Assembly: GCA_937925645.1 (NCBI GenBank)
Contig: CALAMB010000452.1
Span: 1 to 10,269, forward strand
DNA length: 10,269 nucleotides
Reading direction: 5' to 3'
DNA from: an uncultured Acidobacteriota bacterium
Lineage (GTDB): Bacteria > Acidobacteriota > JAAYUB01
Positions 1-6,356 of the stretch are shown here, piece after piece; position 1 is the stretch's first letter, and every line of letters starts with the position of its first letter. The notes below the pieces were generated by a model. That model did not search any database and was not told the origin of the DNA. It saw only the letters and a list, made by a program, of their open reading frames with translations. A program made the translations under genes and the position numbers.

Positions 1-194
1 ACGACGCCCGGCCCTCCGGCCCCACCCACCCCGACGGCCACATCCGCTGGCGGCTCGAGGTCATCGGCGCCGCCGGGTTCATGCGGGGATTTCACCATCC
101 GTACGACATCAAGGTGGTCCCGGGGAGGACCGGGGCGGGTCCGCACGGCGCGGCTCCGGACGGCGGACCCACTGGGGAGACGGACCATGGCTAG
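1..194 (+). CDS. C-terminal end of an unidentified protein (5' truncated)
   Basis: A reading frame open from the left edge (first full codon at 3) runs to a TAG at 192-194 and encodes 63 visible residues. The segment HIRWRLEV followed by a short loop and HPYDIKVV reads like the last two beta strands of an arrestin-like or DUF3592-type sandwich, where 'W.Lev ... i.V' is a common ending. This is only a resemblance. The last 25 residues are Gly/Pro-rich and probably disordered. The stop lies 8 bp inside the next gene (ATG at 187), so the two are probably co-transcribed and translationally coupled. Coding status is supported by the open frame, the overlap and codon-like GC bias. The function is unknown. 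Confidence 0.5.
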   Translation, partial: DARPSGPTHPDGHIRWRLEVIGAAGFMRGFHHPYDIKVVPGRTGAGPHGAAPDGGPTGETDHG

Positions 195-777
195 GCGCCA
201 GCACCCGCAGCGGGGCGGCGCCGCGCTCGGCCTGGTCCTGGCGGCGGCGCTCCTGGCCGGCTGCACCGAGAGCCGCGTCCGCGTAGCGGACCGGCCCTTG
301 CTGGTCACCAAGCAGGACCTGGCCGGATTCGGCATCGATCCCAACACGCTCCAGGGCCAGGAAACGTTCCGGCGAAACCGCTATTTCGACGGATCGCTGG
401 AAGTCGAATACGCGTTCGAGACGCCCGATGACGCCTCCGAGACATTCTCCATCCACTCCATCGCCGGTTTCGAAAACAGCGTGGCTGACGCCATCGACAG
501 CTACCGCCTGCTCCGGGGCGGCATCGGCGTCGGCACCCAGATCGGCGGCGTCTCCCTCCGGGAGGTTCCCGATTTCTACCGCTGGGGCGATGAGTCGTAT
601 TGCGCCGTCGTCCCGGGCCGGGCGGGACCCGCCGGCAACGTTTTTATCACCCGTCAGGGCAAGAAAACATTTCTGGTGGCGATCGTAGGGTTATACTTCG
701 ACGATTCCAAGGCATGGGACGTGCTCGTCCGGCCGAAGCTCGAATATCTGGGCGGCTACACGCCGCGGGACGACTAA
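187..777 (+). CDS. Hypothetical lipoprotein, 196 aa
   Basis: The N-terminus has basic residues (R3, R4, R9), a hydrophobic stretch at about 12-24 and a lipobox LAGC with the acceptor cysteine at residue 26, so this is a signal-peptidase-II lipoprotein. Residue 27 is Thr, not Asp, which by the enterobacterial rule would favour the outer membrane. The mature part is a soluble alpha/beta sequence. It has a strand-rich centre and a conserved-looking end, GLYFDD followed by W and a PKL motif. I cannot place it in a named family. A GGGGAG Shine-Dalgarno at 174-179 is well spaced for the ATG at 187, which overlaps the upstream gene by 8 bp. The 81-bp gap to the SnoaL-like gene shows no clear terminator, so transcription may continue. 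Existence is secure and function unknown. Confidence 0.8.
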   Translation: MARRQHPQRGGAALGLVLAAALLAGCTESRVRVADRPLLVTKQDLAGFGIDPNTLQGQETFRRNRYFDGSLEVEYAFETPDDASETFSIHSIAGFENSVADAIDSYRLLRGGIGVGTQIGGVSLREVPDFYRWGDESYCAVVPGRAGPAGNVFITRQGKKTFLVAIVGLYFDDSKAWDVLVRPKLEYLGGYTPRDD

Positions 778-858
778 CGTCCCGGACGAGGTGGCGCTGG
801 ATTCCGGCACCCTTCCGCCGCCGCCAGACGTTATCGCATCATCGGGAGGATCGTCGAC

Positions 859-1326
859 ATGATGGCACACCACACCTCACCCGACCCGGAGTACGCCGCT
901 CTGGCCGCCGTCGCCGCCGACTGGATGGAGCGGGTCTGGCGGCGGCGCGACCTGGCGGCCATCGGCGAATTGCACGCACCCGAATTCATGGACCGATCGC
1001 CCGCCGGCCGCGATCCGGGACCGGCCGCCTACGCGGCGGGCGTGGCCGAGCTGTTCGCCGCGTTCCCCGATTTCGAGGCGGTCACCGACGACCTGGTGGT
1101 GGACACCGCCACCGCCACGGTGGCCATCCGCTGGACCGCGACCGGCACCCACCGCGGCGATTTCCTCGGCGCGGCGCCTACGGGGCGCCGGATCACCTTC
1201 CGCGGCATCGAGATCATCCGCATCGCCGGCGGGCGGATCACCGAACGCTGGGGCGAGTGGGACGGCCTCGACCTGCTGGACCAGCTCGGCGCCGCCGGCG
1301 CATTCGACCAAGGAGAGTACGCATGA
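859..1326 (+). CDS. SnoaL-like / NTF2-fold protein (ester or polyketide cyclase-like)
   Basis: This 155-residue protein has the order of motifs seen in SnoaL-like members of the NTF2 superfamily. These are an early helix with W23 and W27, H39 with P41 and F43, a central FPDFE at 70-73, W92 then GTHRG at 96-100, PTGR at 107-110, then GGRITERWGEWD at 124-135 and a closing QLG. D135 sits where SnoaL-type cyclases carry their catalytic acid. Classical members catalyse aldol cyclisation of polyketide esters, but most genomic SnoaL-like proteins have no known substrate, and no polyketide genes are nearby. A GGGAGGA ribosome site at 844-850 precedes the ATG at 859 by 8 bp. A second ATG follows at once. 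The TGA overlaps the next ATG (ATGA at 1323-1326), indicating coupling with the membrane-YCII gene. Confidence 0.85.
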   Translation: MMAHHTSPDPEYAALAAVAADWMERVWRRRDLAAIGELHAPEFMDRSPAGRDPGPAAYAAGVAELFAAFPDFEAVTDDLVVDTATATVAIRWTATGTHRGDFLGAAPTGRRITFRGIEIIRIAGGRITERWGEWDGLDLLDQLGAAGAFDQGEYA

Positions 1327-1820
1327 CCACGTCCCGCCGCCAGTTGTTGCTGAACCTGATCGTCCTGGCCTGCTTCCTGGCGTCCGCCGCCGCGGCGTTG
1401 CAGTCGCTGGCGGGCACGACGAGCACGGCCGGCCTGATCACCCTCATCGCCGGAGCATTCGGCGCCGGCGCGTCCCTGACCGCCGCCCTGCACGCCTACC
1501 GCGCCCGGCGCGCCGCCGAGCGACATCCCCCGGAGTCTGCCATGACCCACTATCTGCTTTTCTACACCACGGTGGCAAACTACGTGGAGCGGCGGGCGCC
1601 GTTTCGCGAAGCCCACCTGGCGCTGGCCGAGGCGGCGCGCGCCCGCGGCGAGCTCCTGCTGGCCGGCGCCTTCGCCGAGCCCGCCGACGGCGCGCTGCTG
1701 GTGTTCCGCGGCGACTCGCCCCGCGTGGCCGAGGCGTTCGTCGAGAACGACCCGTACGTGCAAAACGGCCTCATCGCCGAGTGGCGCGTGCGCCCCTGGA
1801 CCGTGGTCATCGGCGGATAG
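1323..1820 (+). CDS. Two-helix membrane segment fused to a YCII-related domain
   Basis: The 165-residue product has two parts. Residues 1-60 are two hydrophobic helices (about 8-29 and 36-58) ending in a basic linker YRARRAAER. Residues 74-165 form a YciI/YCII domain (dimeric alpha-beta fold). It starts MTHYLLFYTT, has a conserved His in REAHLALAE, a GELLLAGAF strand, the acidic motif NDPYV and a closing VRPW. YCII domains carry a His/Asp pair thought to be an active site, but no general reaction is known. The start at 1323 is well supported by AAGGAG at 1310-1315 and an ATGA overlap with the SnoaL-like gene. There is also an internal ATG at 1542 with GGAG about 6 bp before it, which would give a normal-length 92-residue soluble YciI. 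So the ORF may make one fused protein, two products, or only the short one. Confidence 0.8.
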   Translation: MTTSRRQLLLNLIVLACFLASAAAALQSLAGTTSTAGLITLIAGAFGAGASLTAALHAYRARRAAERHPPESAMTHYLLFYTTVANYVERRAPFREAHLALAEAARARGELLLAGAFAEPADGALLVFRGDSPRVAEAFVENDPYVQNGLIAEWRVRPWTVVIGG

Positions 1821-1834
1821 GGAGCGATCCGCCG
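1811..1834 (+). terminator. 8-bp GC hairpin at the stop codon of the membrane-YCII gene
   Basis: CGGCGGAT at 1811-1818 pairs perfectly with ATCCGCCG at 1827-1834 around an 8-nt loop that includes the TAG stop. No T-run follows, so it is at best a weak or Rho-assisted terminator, or a 3'-end stabiliser between this gene and the secreted-protein gene. Confidence 0.25.
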
Positions 1835-1874
1835 TCATGGCCGGATGAAACACTCGGGATACAAGGAGGGAATC

Positions 1875-2273
1875 ATGCGGCTCATTGTCCTGTCATCTGT
1901 CCTGCTGTGTGTGGCGGCCGGCGCGTGGGCGGGCGCCGACAACCCCGCGGCGGCCCGAACACCGGTGGTGGACGAGCGGCTCGTGGGCACCTGGCGGCCC
2001 ATCGATCCGGAAACCAACGAATTCGTCCCTATCGATTCCTCCGACGTGGTCATCACCGGCGACTCCTTCACCATGGGCGGCGGGCTGCGCCTGCCCCAGA
2101 GCGAGGACTGCGCCGTGCTGGTGGCGGAGGGAAAGATCGGCCAGACGTGCGAGCTGGGGCAGCTCATCCTGTTCCACTACGCCTTCGACCCCAAGGCCGA
2201 CCGGCTCTACATCCACGGCGAGCCCGATCCGACGCCGGCGACCGAGGGCGTGGCCGTGTACCAGCGGCGTTGA
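1875..2273 (+). CDS. Small secreted protein with Sec signal peptide, 132 aa
   Basis: I chose the ATG at 1875 because AAGGAGGG ends about 5 bp before it and because translation from there begins directly with a signal peptide. That peptide is MRLIV, then a hydrophobic core LSSVLLCVAAGAW with a likely AxA cleavage at about residue 19-21. An earlier in-frame ATG at 1845 would add ten residues and bury the ribosome site. The mature protein is about 110 residues, predicted mostly beta. It starts with LVGTWRPID, the kind of 'L.GtWr' opening found in lipocalin-like domains, and has a pair of cysteines (SEDCA and QTCEL) that could form a disulfide in the periplasm. I do not recognise a specific family. 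The gene follows the YCII gene by 54 bp on the same strand. Confidence 0.75.
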   Translation: MRLIVLSSVLLCVAAGAWAGADNPAAARTPVVDERLVGTWRPIDPETNEFVPIDSSDVVITGDSFTMGGGLRLPQSEDCAVLVAEGKIGQTCELGQLILFHYAFDPKADRLYIHGEPDPTPATEGVAVYQRR

Positions 2274-2448
2274 TCCTCCCGCCTGGCCGGCCCGGGAACA
2301 ACCGACGCCCGGTCGGCGTACATCCAGAGTGTGGGGCATGTCCTTGCCTGCCCGCCAGACGGCGGTACCGCATCGGCCCGCCGGCCGGATCCGGAACGAC
2401 GCGGGTGCCGGACTCGGTGGAATGCAACTTACGCGGAGGAGCATCGCC

Positions 2449-2826
2449 ATGACATTCGCCCGATGGGTGTTCCGGATCGCTGGTATTTTCGGGATTCTCG
2501 TCATGGCGCCGATGTACTGCATGGAACACCGGATGGCCCCCGGCCTGGTGTATCCCGTCTTTTATTACGGTTTTATCGGCATCAATCTCGTCTGGCAGAT
2601 TCTCTACCTCGTCCTGGCCACCGACCCGGCCCGCTACCGCCCCGTCATGCTCCCGGCCTTCCTGGTCAAATCCCTGGGCTTCGTCAGCATCACCTGGCTG
2701 TTCGCCGCCGGGCGGACGGATTTCAGCATGGTGCCGGCCGCCGGCGTGGACCTGGTCTTCGCCATCCTTTTCCTCGCGGCCTGGTGGGCAACCCGACCCA
2801 AGCCCACTCCGGAAGCGCCCGCCTAG
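2449..2826 (+). CDS. Small four-helix integral membrane protein, 125 aa
   Basis: The ATG at 2449 is chosen because GGAGGAG at 2435-2441 lies 7 bp upstream. The frame is open much further upstream, but that part is not coding-like and overlaps the secreted-protein gene. Hydrophobic segments at about 4-22, 35-58, 65-85 and 95-115 suggest four transmembrane helices with a short basic C-terminal tail. The motif DPARYRPVMLPAFLVK between helices 2 and 3 resembles a group of uncharacterised small membrane proteins of similar length in many bacteria. No enzymatic motif is visible. The preceding 175 bp (2274-2448) holds only short, weak GC hairpins (for example CCGCC at 2352-2356 with GGCGG at 2361-2365) and no gene that I can support. 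Confidence 0.75.
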   Translation: MTFARWVFRIAGIFGILVMAPMYCMEHRMAPGLVYPVFYYGFIGINLVWQILYLVLATDPARYRPVMLPAFLVKSLGFVSITWLFAAGRTDFSMVPAAGVDLVFAILFLAAWWATRPKPTPEAPA

Positions 2827-2876
2827 ATTCCCGGAGTCCGTCGTCACGTCCTCCGCAGTCGCCGGTGTCCTGGGGC

Positions 2877-2905
2877 TTGTATCCGCCTCTCCGGAATCAT
2901 ATAGT
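2877..2905 (+). promoter_or_regulatory. Sigma70-type promoter ahead of the LOG-family gene
   Basis: TTGTAT (2877-2882) and TATAGT (2900-2905) are separated by exactly 17 bp. The -10 matches TATAAT in five of six positions and the -35 in three. Transcription would begin near 2912, giving a leader of about 40 nt before the ATG at 2950. This makes the LOG gene the first gene of a new unit. Confidence 0.45.
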
Positions 2906-2949
2906 GGGTCGGTCCGGCCCGGGCAAGCGGCCGGCGAGCGGAGCTGTTC

Positions 2950-3552
2950 ATGATTCAAACGGAAAACCGATCACCCGTCTGCGTCTACTGCGCCTCGAGC
3001 CCGGCGGCCGACGCCGCCTACCGCGACGCCGCGTTCCGACTGGGCGTGACACTGGCCGACCGCGGCTTTCCCGTCATCTACGGCGGCGGCGGGGTGGGTT
3101 CCATGGGCGCGCTCGCCGACGGCGCGCTCTCCCGCGGCGGCCGCATCACCGGCGTGCTCCCCCGCTTCATGGCCGACCTGGAGTGGGGCCACCCCGGCCT
3201 CACGGAACTCCGCCTGGTGGAAGACATGCGCGTCCGGAAACACCTCATGCTGGCCGAAAGCGCCGCCGCCGTGGCGCTGCCGGGCGGCTGCGGCACGCTG
3301 GAGGAGCTGCTGGAAGCCATCACGCTCAAGCGGCTGGGGCTCTACCTGAACCCGATCATCCTGGTCAACACCCGGGATTACTTCGAGCCGCTGGTCCGGC
3401 TGCTGGAGCAGGCCATCGCCGAGCGCTTCATGGACGAGCGTCACCGGGCCATGTGGCAGGTGGTCGCCGAGCCCGAGGCGGTGCCCGACGCCATCGCCGC
3501 GGCGCCGCCCTGGACCGAGGACGTTCGCCGCTTCGCCGTGCGTGACCGCTGA
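2950..3552 (+). CDS. LOG-family protein (cytokinin riboside 5'-monophosphate phosphoribohydrolase type)
   Basis: This 200-residue protein has the full set of marks of the LOG family (TIGR00730-type, Rossmann fold). These are a first strand VCVYCASS with the usual catalytic-loop start, VIYGGGGVGSMGALADGAL at 42-60, the M..RK segment at 93-97 (R96), and the signature PGGxGTxxE at 111-119 with E119. The family hydrolyses nucleoside 5'-monophosphates of the cytokinin type (and often AMP) to free base and ribose 5-phosphate in the cytoplasm. Many bacterial members serve nucleotide salvage, not hormone production, and were once mis-called lysine decarboxylases. The length is normal and no key residue is missing. 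GGAG at 2940-2943 is 6 bp before the ATG. It has its own promoter upstream and a hairpin downstream, so it is probably monocistronic. Confidence 0.93.
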   Translation: MIQTENRSPVCVYCASSPAADAAYRDAAFRLGVTLADRGFPVIYGGGGVGSMGALADGALSRGGRITGVLPRFMADLEWGHPGLTELRLVEDMRVRKHLMLAESAAAVALPGGCGTLEELLEAITLKRLGLYLNPIILVNTRDYFEPLVRLLEQAIAERFMDERHRAMWQVVAEPEAVPDAIAAAPPWTEDVRRFAVRDR

Positions 3553-3561
3553 CGCGCCGGC

Positions 3562-3599
3562 CGGCCGCCGCCGCCCGCGATCCCGCTGGACGGCGGCCG
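3562..3599 (+). terminator. GC-rich stem-loop after the LOG-family gene
   Basis: CGGCCGCCG (3562-3570) and CGGCGGCCG (3591-3599) form a perfect 9-bp stem with a 20-nt loop, 10 bp after the stop codon. A moderately T-rich stretch follows (3600-3613). It is terminator-like, although the T-run is interrupted by C and G and overlaps the -10-like box of the next gene. Confidence 0.4.
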
Positions 3600-3607
3600 T
3601 CTCCTTG

Positions 3608-3613
3608 TATTAT
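3608..3613 (+). promoter_or_regulatory. -10-like box just upstream of the TRIC gene start
   Basis: TATTAT (3608-3613) matches TATAAT in five of six positions and ends 11 bp before the ATG at 3625. No convincing -35 lies at the right distance (GCTGGA at 3585-3590 is poor) and no Shine-Dalgarno precedes the ATG. If used, the transcript would have a leader of only about 5 nt, nearly leaderless. Confidence 0.3.
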
Positions 3614-3624
3614 CATCTCCGCCG

Positions 3625-4251
3625 ATGTTCCAGCAACCTGCGACCCTGCTTCACGTGCTTGACCTGCTCGGCGTAGCGGTGTTCGCCGCGAGCGGCGCCC
3701 TGTCCGCCGGGCGCAAGGGGCTGGACCTGCTGGGCGTGCTGGTGATCGCCGTGGTCACCGCCATCGGCGGCGGCACGCTACGCGACATCCTCCTGGACCG
3801 CCACCCCATCTTCTGGATCGCCGACCCGGTGTACCTGGTGGTGATCGCCATCGCCGCGCTGGTCACGCTCCTGTACGTCCGCCACCGCCAGCCGCCCGGC
3901 CGGGCGCTGGCGATCGCCGACGCCCTGGGGCTGGCTCTGTTCACCATCACGGGCACCCGCATCGCCGAGGCCGCCCACGTGGCGCCGCTCATCGCCGTGG
4001 CCATGGGCACCATGACCGGCGTGGCCGGCGGCATGGTGCGCGACGTGCTGAGCGCCGAGATCCCGCTGATCCTGCGCCGCGACATCTACGCCACCGCGGC
4101 CATCGCCGGCTCGACGGTCTACGTGGCGCTTCAGGCGGCGGGCGTCGGCCGGGACGCCGCCGCGCTGATCGGGCTCGCGGTGGTGGTGCTGCTCCGGCTG
4201 CTGGCCATCGTCTGGGGGTTGCGCCTGCCGGTGTTCCGGATCAAAGAATAG
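3625..4251 (+). CDS. TRIC/UPF0126 (YadS-like) membrane channel protein
   Basis: The 208-residue sequence is a tandem duplication typical of the bacterial trimeric intracellular cation (TRIC, UPF0126, COG2860) family. Each half has three hydrophobic helices and a glycine-kinked GGxxRD motif, here GGGTLRD (R53, D54) and AGGMVRD (R139, D140). A seventh helix at about 180-200 and a short basic tail complete it. Structurally studied prokaryotic TRIC proteins are trimeric K+-permeable channels, and some UPF0126 members have been linked to amino-acid transport, so the substrate here is open. It acts in the inner membrane. The length is normal. The start at 3625 gives the normal N-terminus of the family although no Shine-Dalgarno is visible. 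The gene lies 72 bp after the LOG gene, behind a hairpin, and is probably transcribed separately. Confidence 0.9.
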   Translation: MFQQPATLLHVLDLLGVAVFAASGALSAGRKGLDLLGVLVIAVVTAIGGGTLRDILLDRHPIFWIADPVYLVVIAIAALVTLLYVRHRQPPGRALAIADALGLALFTITGTRIAEAAHVAPLIAVAMGTMTGVAGGMVRDVLSAEIPLILRRDIYATAAIAGSTVYVALQAAGVGRDAAALIGLAVVVLLRLLAIVWGLRLPVFRIKE

Positions 4252-4395
4252 AGGTTCATTCATTACGATTGCGCGCACCGTCTGTCGGCGGGCAGGAATG
4301 AGGTGCCGTGAGGGCACATCCAGCGTACCCGCCGCCCGATGTTGCCACGGAAGATCATTGAATGGGTCGACAGGTGAATGGGATCTGAGTTCTGT

Positions 4396-4469
4396 GAGCC
4401 AGGAGCCAGAACCCAGGTCCCAGGTCCCCGACCCCAGGTTTGATTTCCGATGTCCGATGTCCAATGTCC
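4396..4469. repeat. Heptanucleotide tandem repeats upstream of the TIR gene
   Basis: Two blocks of exact 7-nt period fill most of the gap between the TRIC and TIR genes (4252-4480, 229 bp, no other gene seen). At 4396-4437 six units follow each other: GAGCCAG twice, then four variants of the form xxCCCxG (for example GTCCCAG, ACCCCAG). At 4442-4469 four units follow: GATTTCC, GATGTCC twice, and AATGTCC. Earlier parts of the gap hold looser traces of other repeat words (AGGTGAAT at 4372-4379, ATTACG at 4262-4267). The second block uses the same words as the array at 9621-9655. The repeats end 1 bp before the AAGGA ribosome site of the TIR gene, so they form its leader. Confidence 0.8.
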
Positions 4470-4480
4470 GAAGGATGCCC

Positions 4481-5251
4481 ATGAGCTTCGTCTTCATCAC
4501 CTACGCCCCGGACGGCGAGGAGCTGGCCCGGACCCTGGCGCGGGGGCTCGAGATCCACGGGTTCCGCACCTGGTACCGCTGACGCGACGGCTGCCACGGC
4601 CCCTCGTTCGCGGGGCAGAACGAGCGGCGGCTGCAGGAGTGCGCGGCGGTGCTGGCGGTCGTAACCCCCGGCGCCGGCGCGCCGGGGGCCCGGCCCTGGT
4701 TCGGGAGCGACCTCGAATGGAGCCTGAACCTGGGAAAACCGCTGCTGCCGGTACTGTGCGGGATGACGGCCGCCGGCCTGCTCCGCCAAGCGGGCGAGAC
4801 GGGCCGGACACTCACCCTTGCCGATCCGCTGGCGCTGTCGCCGGGCGACCCGTGGGATGAAATCCCGCGGATCGCCCACCGGCTGGCGACGCTCGGCGTC
4901 CAGAGGAGCCGCCGCACGGATTGGCCGCCACCGATCGCCGCGCTCATCGAACGTCATCGCCTTCCCGCGGTGGACCTGCGGCAGCCGAACGCCGCCGATC
5001 CGGATTGCGCCGGCCGCCTGGACCGGGAGTTGGCCGAGCGTTACAACGCGCTACCCATCGAGTGCACCGGCGCGGTCATCGTCGCCCTGGGCGACCCGGC
5101 ACGGGCGCCGGAGGTGGCGGCGACCGGCAATTTCGGCATGTTCGAAATGGAGCCGGTCATTGCCGACCCCGCGGCGATACGGGCACTCATCCCCTGGTGC
5201 TACGGTGACGGGACGGATGGTCCTTTTCCGGTCCCTCCCGACGAGGCCTGA
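4481..5251 (+). pseudogene. TIR-domain protein with C-terminal GspE_N/MshEN-like domain, interrupted by an in-frame TGA
   Basis: From the ATG at 4481 (AAGGA at 4471-4475) one frame continues for 256 codons apart from a TGA at 4580-4582 (codon 34). Residues 1-94 read as a TIR domain. They show the FVFITYAPD first strand, a helix ELARTLARGLEIHG, the FRTWY strand, and DLEWSLNLGKPLLPVL, where E79 lies at the position of the catalytic glutamate of TIR NADases. Residues about 150-243 match the N-terminal domain of GspE/MshE ATPases: LPAVDL, RELAERYNALPI, VIVALGDP and EPVIADPAAIRALI ending in CYG. MshEN domains can bind cyclic di-GMP, but no intact ligand motif is evident to me here. The stop falls in the variable WYRxRDG position, so CGA to TGA is the simplest origin. 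Both halves remain well preserved, so the lesion is recent or a sequence error. A GTG at 4649 with AGGAG at 4635-4639 could restart translation and give a protein lacking the front of the TIR domain. Confidence 0.75.
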
Positions 5252-5255
5252 CGGG

Positions 5256-6248
5256 TCAGAACCTCACGTGATGGATTCGCGGGCGCTCTTCGCCCCGGAC
5301 GCCGGTGACGACATTGGCGCTGCAGTCGTCCCCCTCGAACCGGCCGTCCAGGACCAGGCCGTCGAACGCCTGTTCGGTCCGGAGTTCCCCGCTTTCGGCG
5401 TCCCAGACCTTCAGGCCGCCGTCGCAGCTGCCCGACAGAAGCGACCGCCCGTCAGGCGAGAACAGGACGAGGCTGACGATCCCGTCGTGGGCCTTGCGCT
5501 CCATGGTCCGTGCCCGCCCGGCGATGTCCCAGATGCTCACCAGGCCGAATTCGTCGCCGGTGGCCAGCTGCCGGCCGTCCGGCGAGAAACGGATGGCGCG
5601 GCTGGCGTCCCAGAGCAGCGTGTTGACCCGCTCGCCGGTCGCCACGTCGTAGATCATGGGCGCACTGTACCCGGAGAAGCCCCATCCACCCGAGGCCAAG
5701 AAGCGGTTGTCGGAAGAGAACGCCAGCGAGAAGACGCCGCCGATCATGCGGTCGCTCGAAAACGCCTCGACGGGGGGTTCCGCCCACGATTCCCCGATCC
5801 GCCAGACTCGCAGCGTGGTGGTGCCGGTTTCGCAACTGCCGGTGGCCAGCCACCGGCCGTCGGGAGAAATCTCGATCACAACGACAGCCGTGGCGTCCGC
5901 CTCCCAGGCGCAGAGCGCCTGGCCGGACCCGGCGTCCCAGATCGCGGCCCAGCCGTTGGCGGCGGCCGCGGCAAAGCGCCGGCCGTCGGGGAACCAGGCG
6001 ACCGCCGTGATGGAGCCGCCGCGGACGGCCTCAAGTGGGTTCGCCCCGGGAAGCGGAGCCCCTTCCCCAAGGGCGCCGGCGCGGGGCGCCGCCGGGGGAT
6101 CCTCGTTTCCCTCCGGATCCAGCAGAAGGCGGCGGCGCCGTGCGCTTTTCGCGTCCCACTCCGCCAGCACCCCGTCCACGCTGCCGGTGAGCACCCGCCG
6201 TCCGTCCGGTGAAAACCTCGCCGCCTGGATGAGAATGTCTTCGCCCAT
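5256..6248 (-). CDS. WD40-repeat beta-propeller protein, 330 aa
   Basis: The protein is almost entirely WD40 repeats. Typical cores FSPDGR..L.(T/S)G......WD occur at about 12-32, 85-105, 127-150, 178-201, 220-241 and 262-283. A degenerate seventh blade lies at 298-330, enough for one seven-bladed propeller. A Pro/Gly/Ala-rich insertion at about 35-78 separates blades 1 and 2. There is no signal peptide or membrane helix and no fused kinase, TIR or other effector domain, so it is likely a cytoplasmic scaffold for protein contacts. Partner and role are unknown. The ATG at 6248 is preceded by GAGG only 4 bp away. It has its own promoter in the 108-bp gap after the permease gene. Its stop lies 4 bp from that of the TIR gene, facing it. 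Confidence 0.88.
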   Translation of the reverse strand: MGEDILIQAARFSPDGRRVLTGSVDGVLAEWDAKSARRRRLLLDPEGNEDPPAAPRAGALGEGAPLPGANPLEAVRGGSITAVAWFPDGRRFAAAAANGWAAIWDAGSGQALCAWEADATAVVVIEISPDGRWLATGSCETGTTTLRVWRIGESWAEPPVEAFSSDRMIGGVFSLAFSSDNRFLASGGWGFSGYSAPMIYDVATGERVNTLLWDASRAIRFSPDGRQLATGDEFGLVSIWDIAGRARTMERKAHDGIVSLVLFSPDGRSLLSGSCDGGLKVWDAESGELRTEQAFDGLVLDGRFEGDDCSANVVTGVRGEERPRIHHVRF

Positions 6249-6299
6249 CGCACCTCGCGCCTCAACCTCGGTCGTCGCCCATCCCTGCGGGCCGGCCCC

Positions 6300-6327
6300 A
6301 GTATGGCACCCCGCCGTGATTTGTCAA
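6300..6327 (-). promoter_or_regulatory. Strong sigma70-type promoter for the WD40 gene
   Basis: On the minus strand a perfect TTGACA (6327-6322) is followed after 16 bp by CATACT (6305-6300), with TGC directly before it, that is an extended -10 (TGn). The start point would be near 6293, giving a leader of about 45 nt before the ATG at 6248. It lies in the only gap between the permease and WD40 genes, so the propeller gene can be expressed independently of the PadR-permease unit. Confidence 0.6.
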
Positions 6328-6356
6328 TCCACCCGTACGGAGACCCGCCCGATGGG

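Noticed and set aside
600..1322. Long + strand open frame running into the membrane-YCII gene (406 codons in all).
   Set aside because: Upstream of 1323 it is Arg/His/Pro-rich and runs out of frame over the lipoprotein and SnoaL-like genes. The ribosome site and family match begin at 1323.
2164..2958. 264-codon minus-strand open frame (and similar ones at 1029-1853 and 3778-4500).
   Set aside because: Antisense to well-supported genes, with low-complexity composition typical of GC-rich shadow frames and no family-like motifs.
4358..4387. TTGAAT at 4358-4363 as the -35 box of a TIR-gene promoter.
   Set aside because: No acceptable -10 box occurs 16-18 bp downstream (GGATCT or GATCTG only).
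4583..4616. TGA at 4580 as a selenocysteine codon, with a GC hairpin (4599-4603 with 4612-4616) about 16 nt downstream.
   Set aside because: The hairpin stem is only 5 bp and its loop does not begin with the G expected in bacterial SECIS elements. TIR proteins have no known selenocysteine site and the position is variable in the family. A nonsense mutation is simpler.
4818..6212. 464-codon + strand open frame across the TIR and WD40 region.
   Set aside because: It crosses two genes in the wrong frame or strand. The minus-strand frame has clear WD40 motifs and its own promoter.
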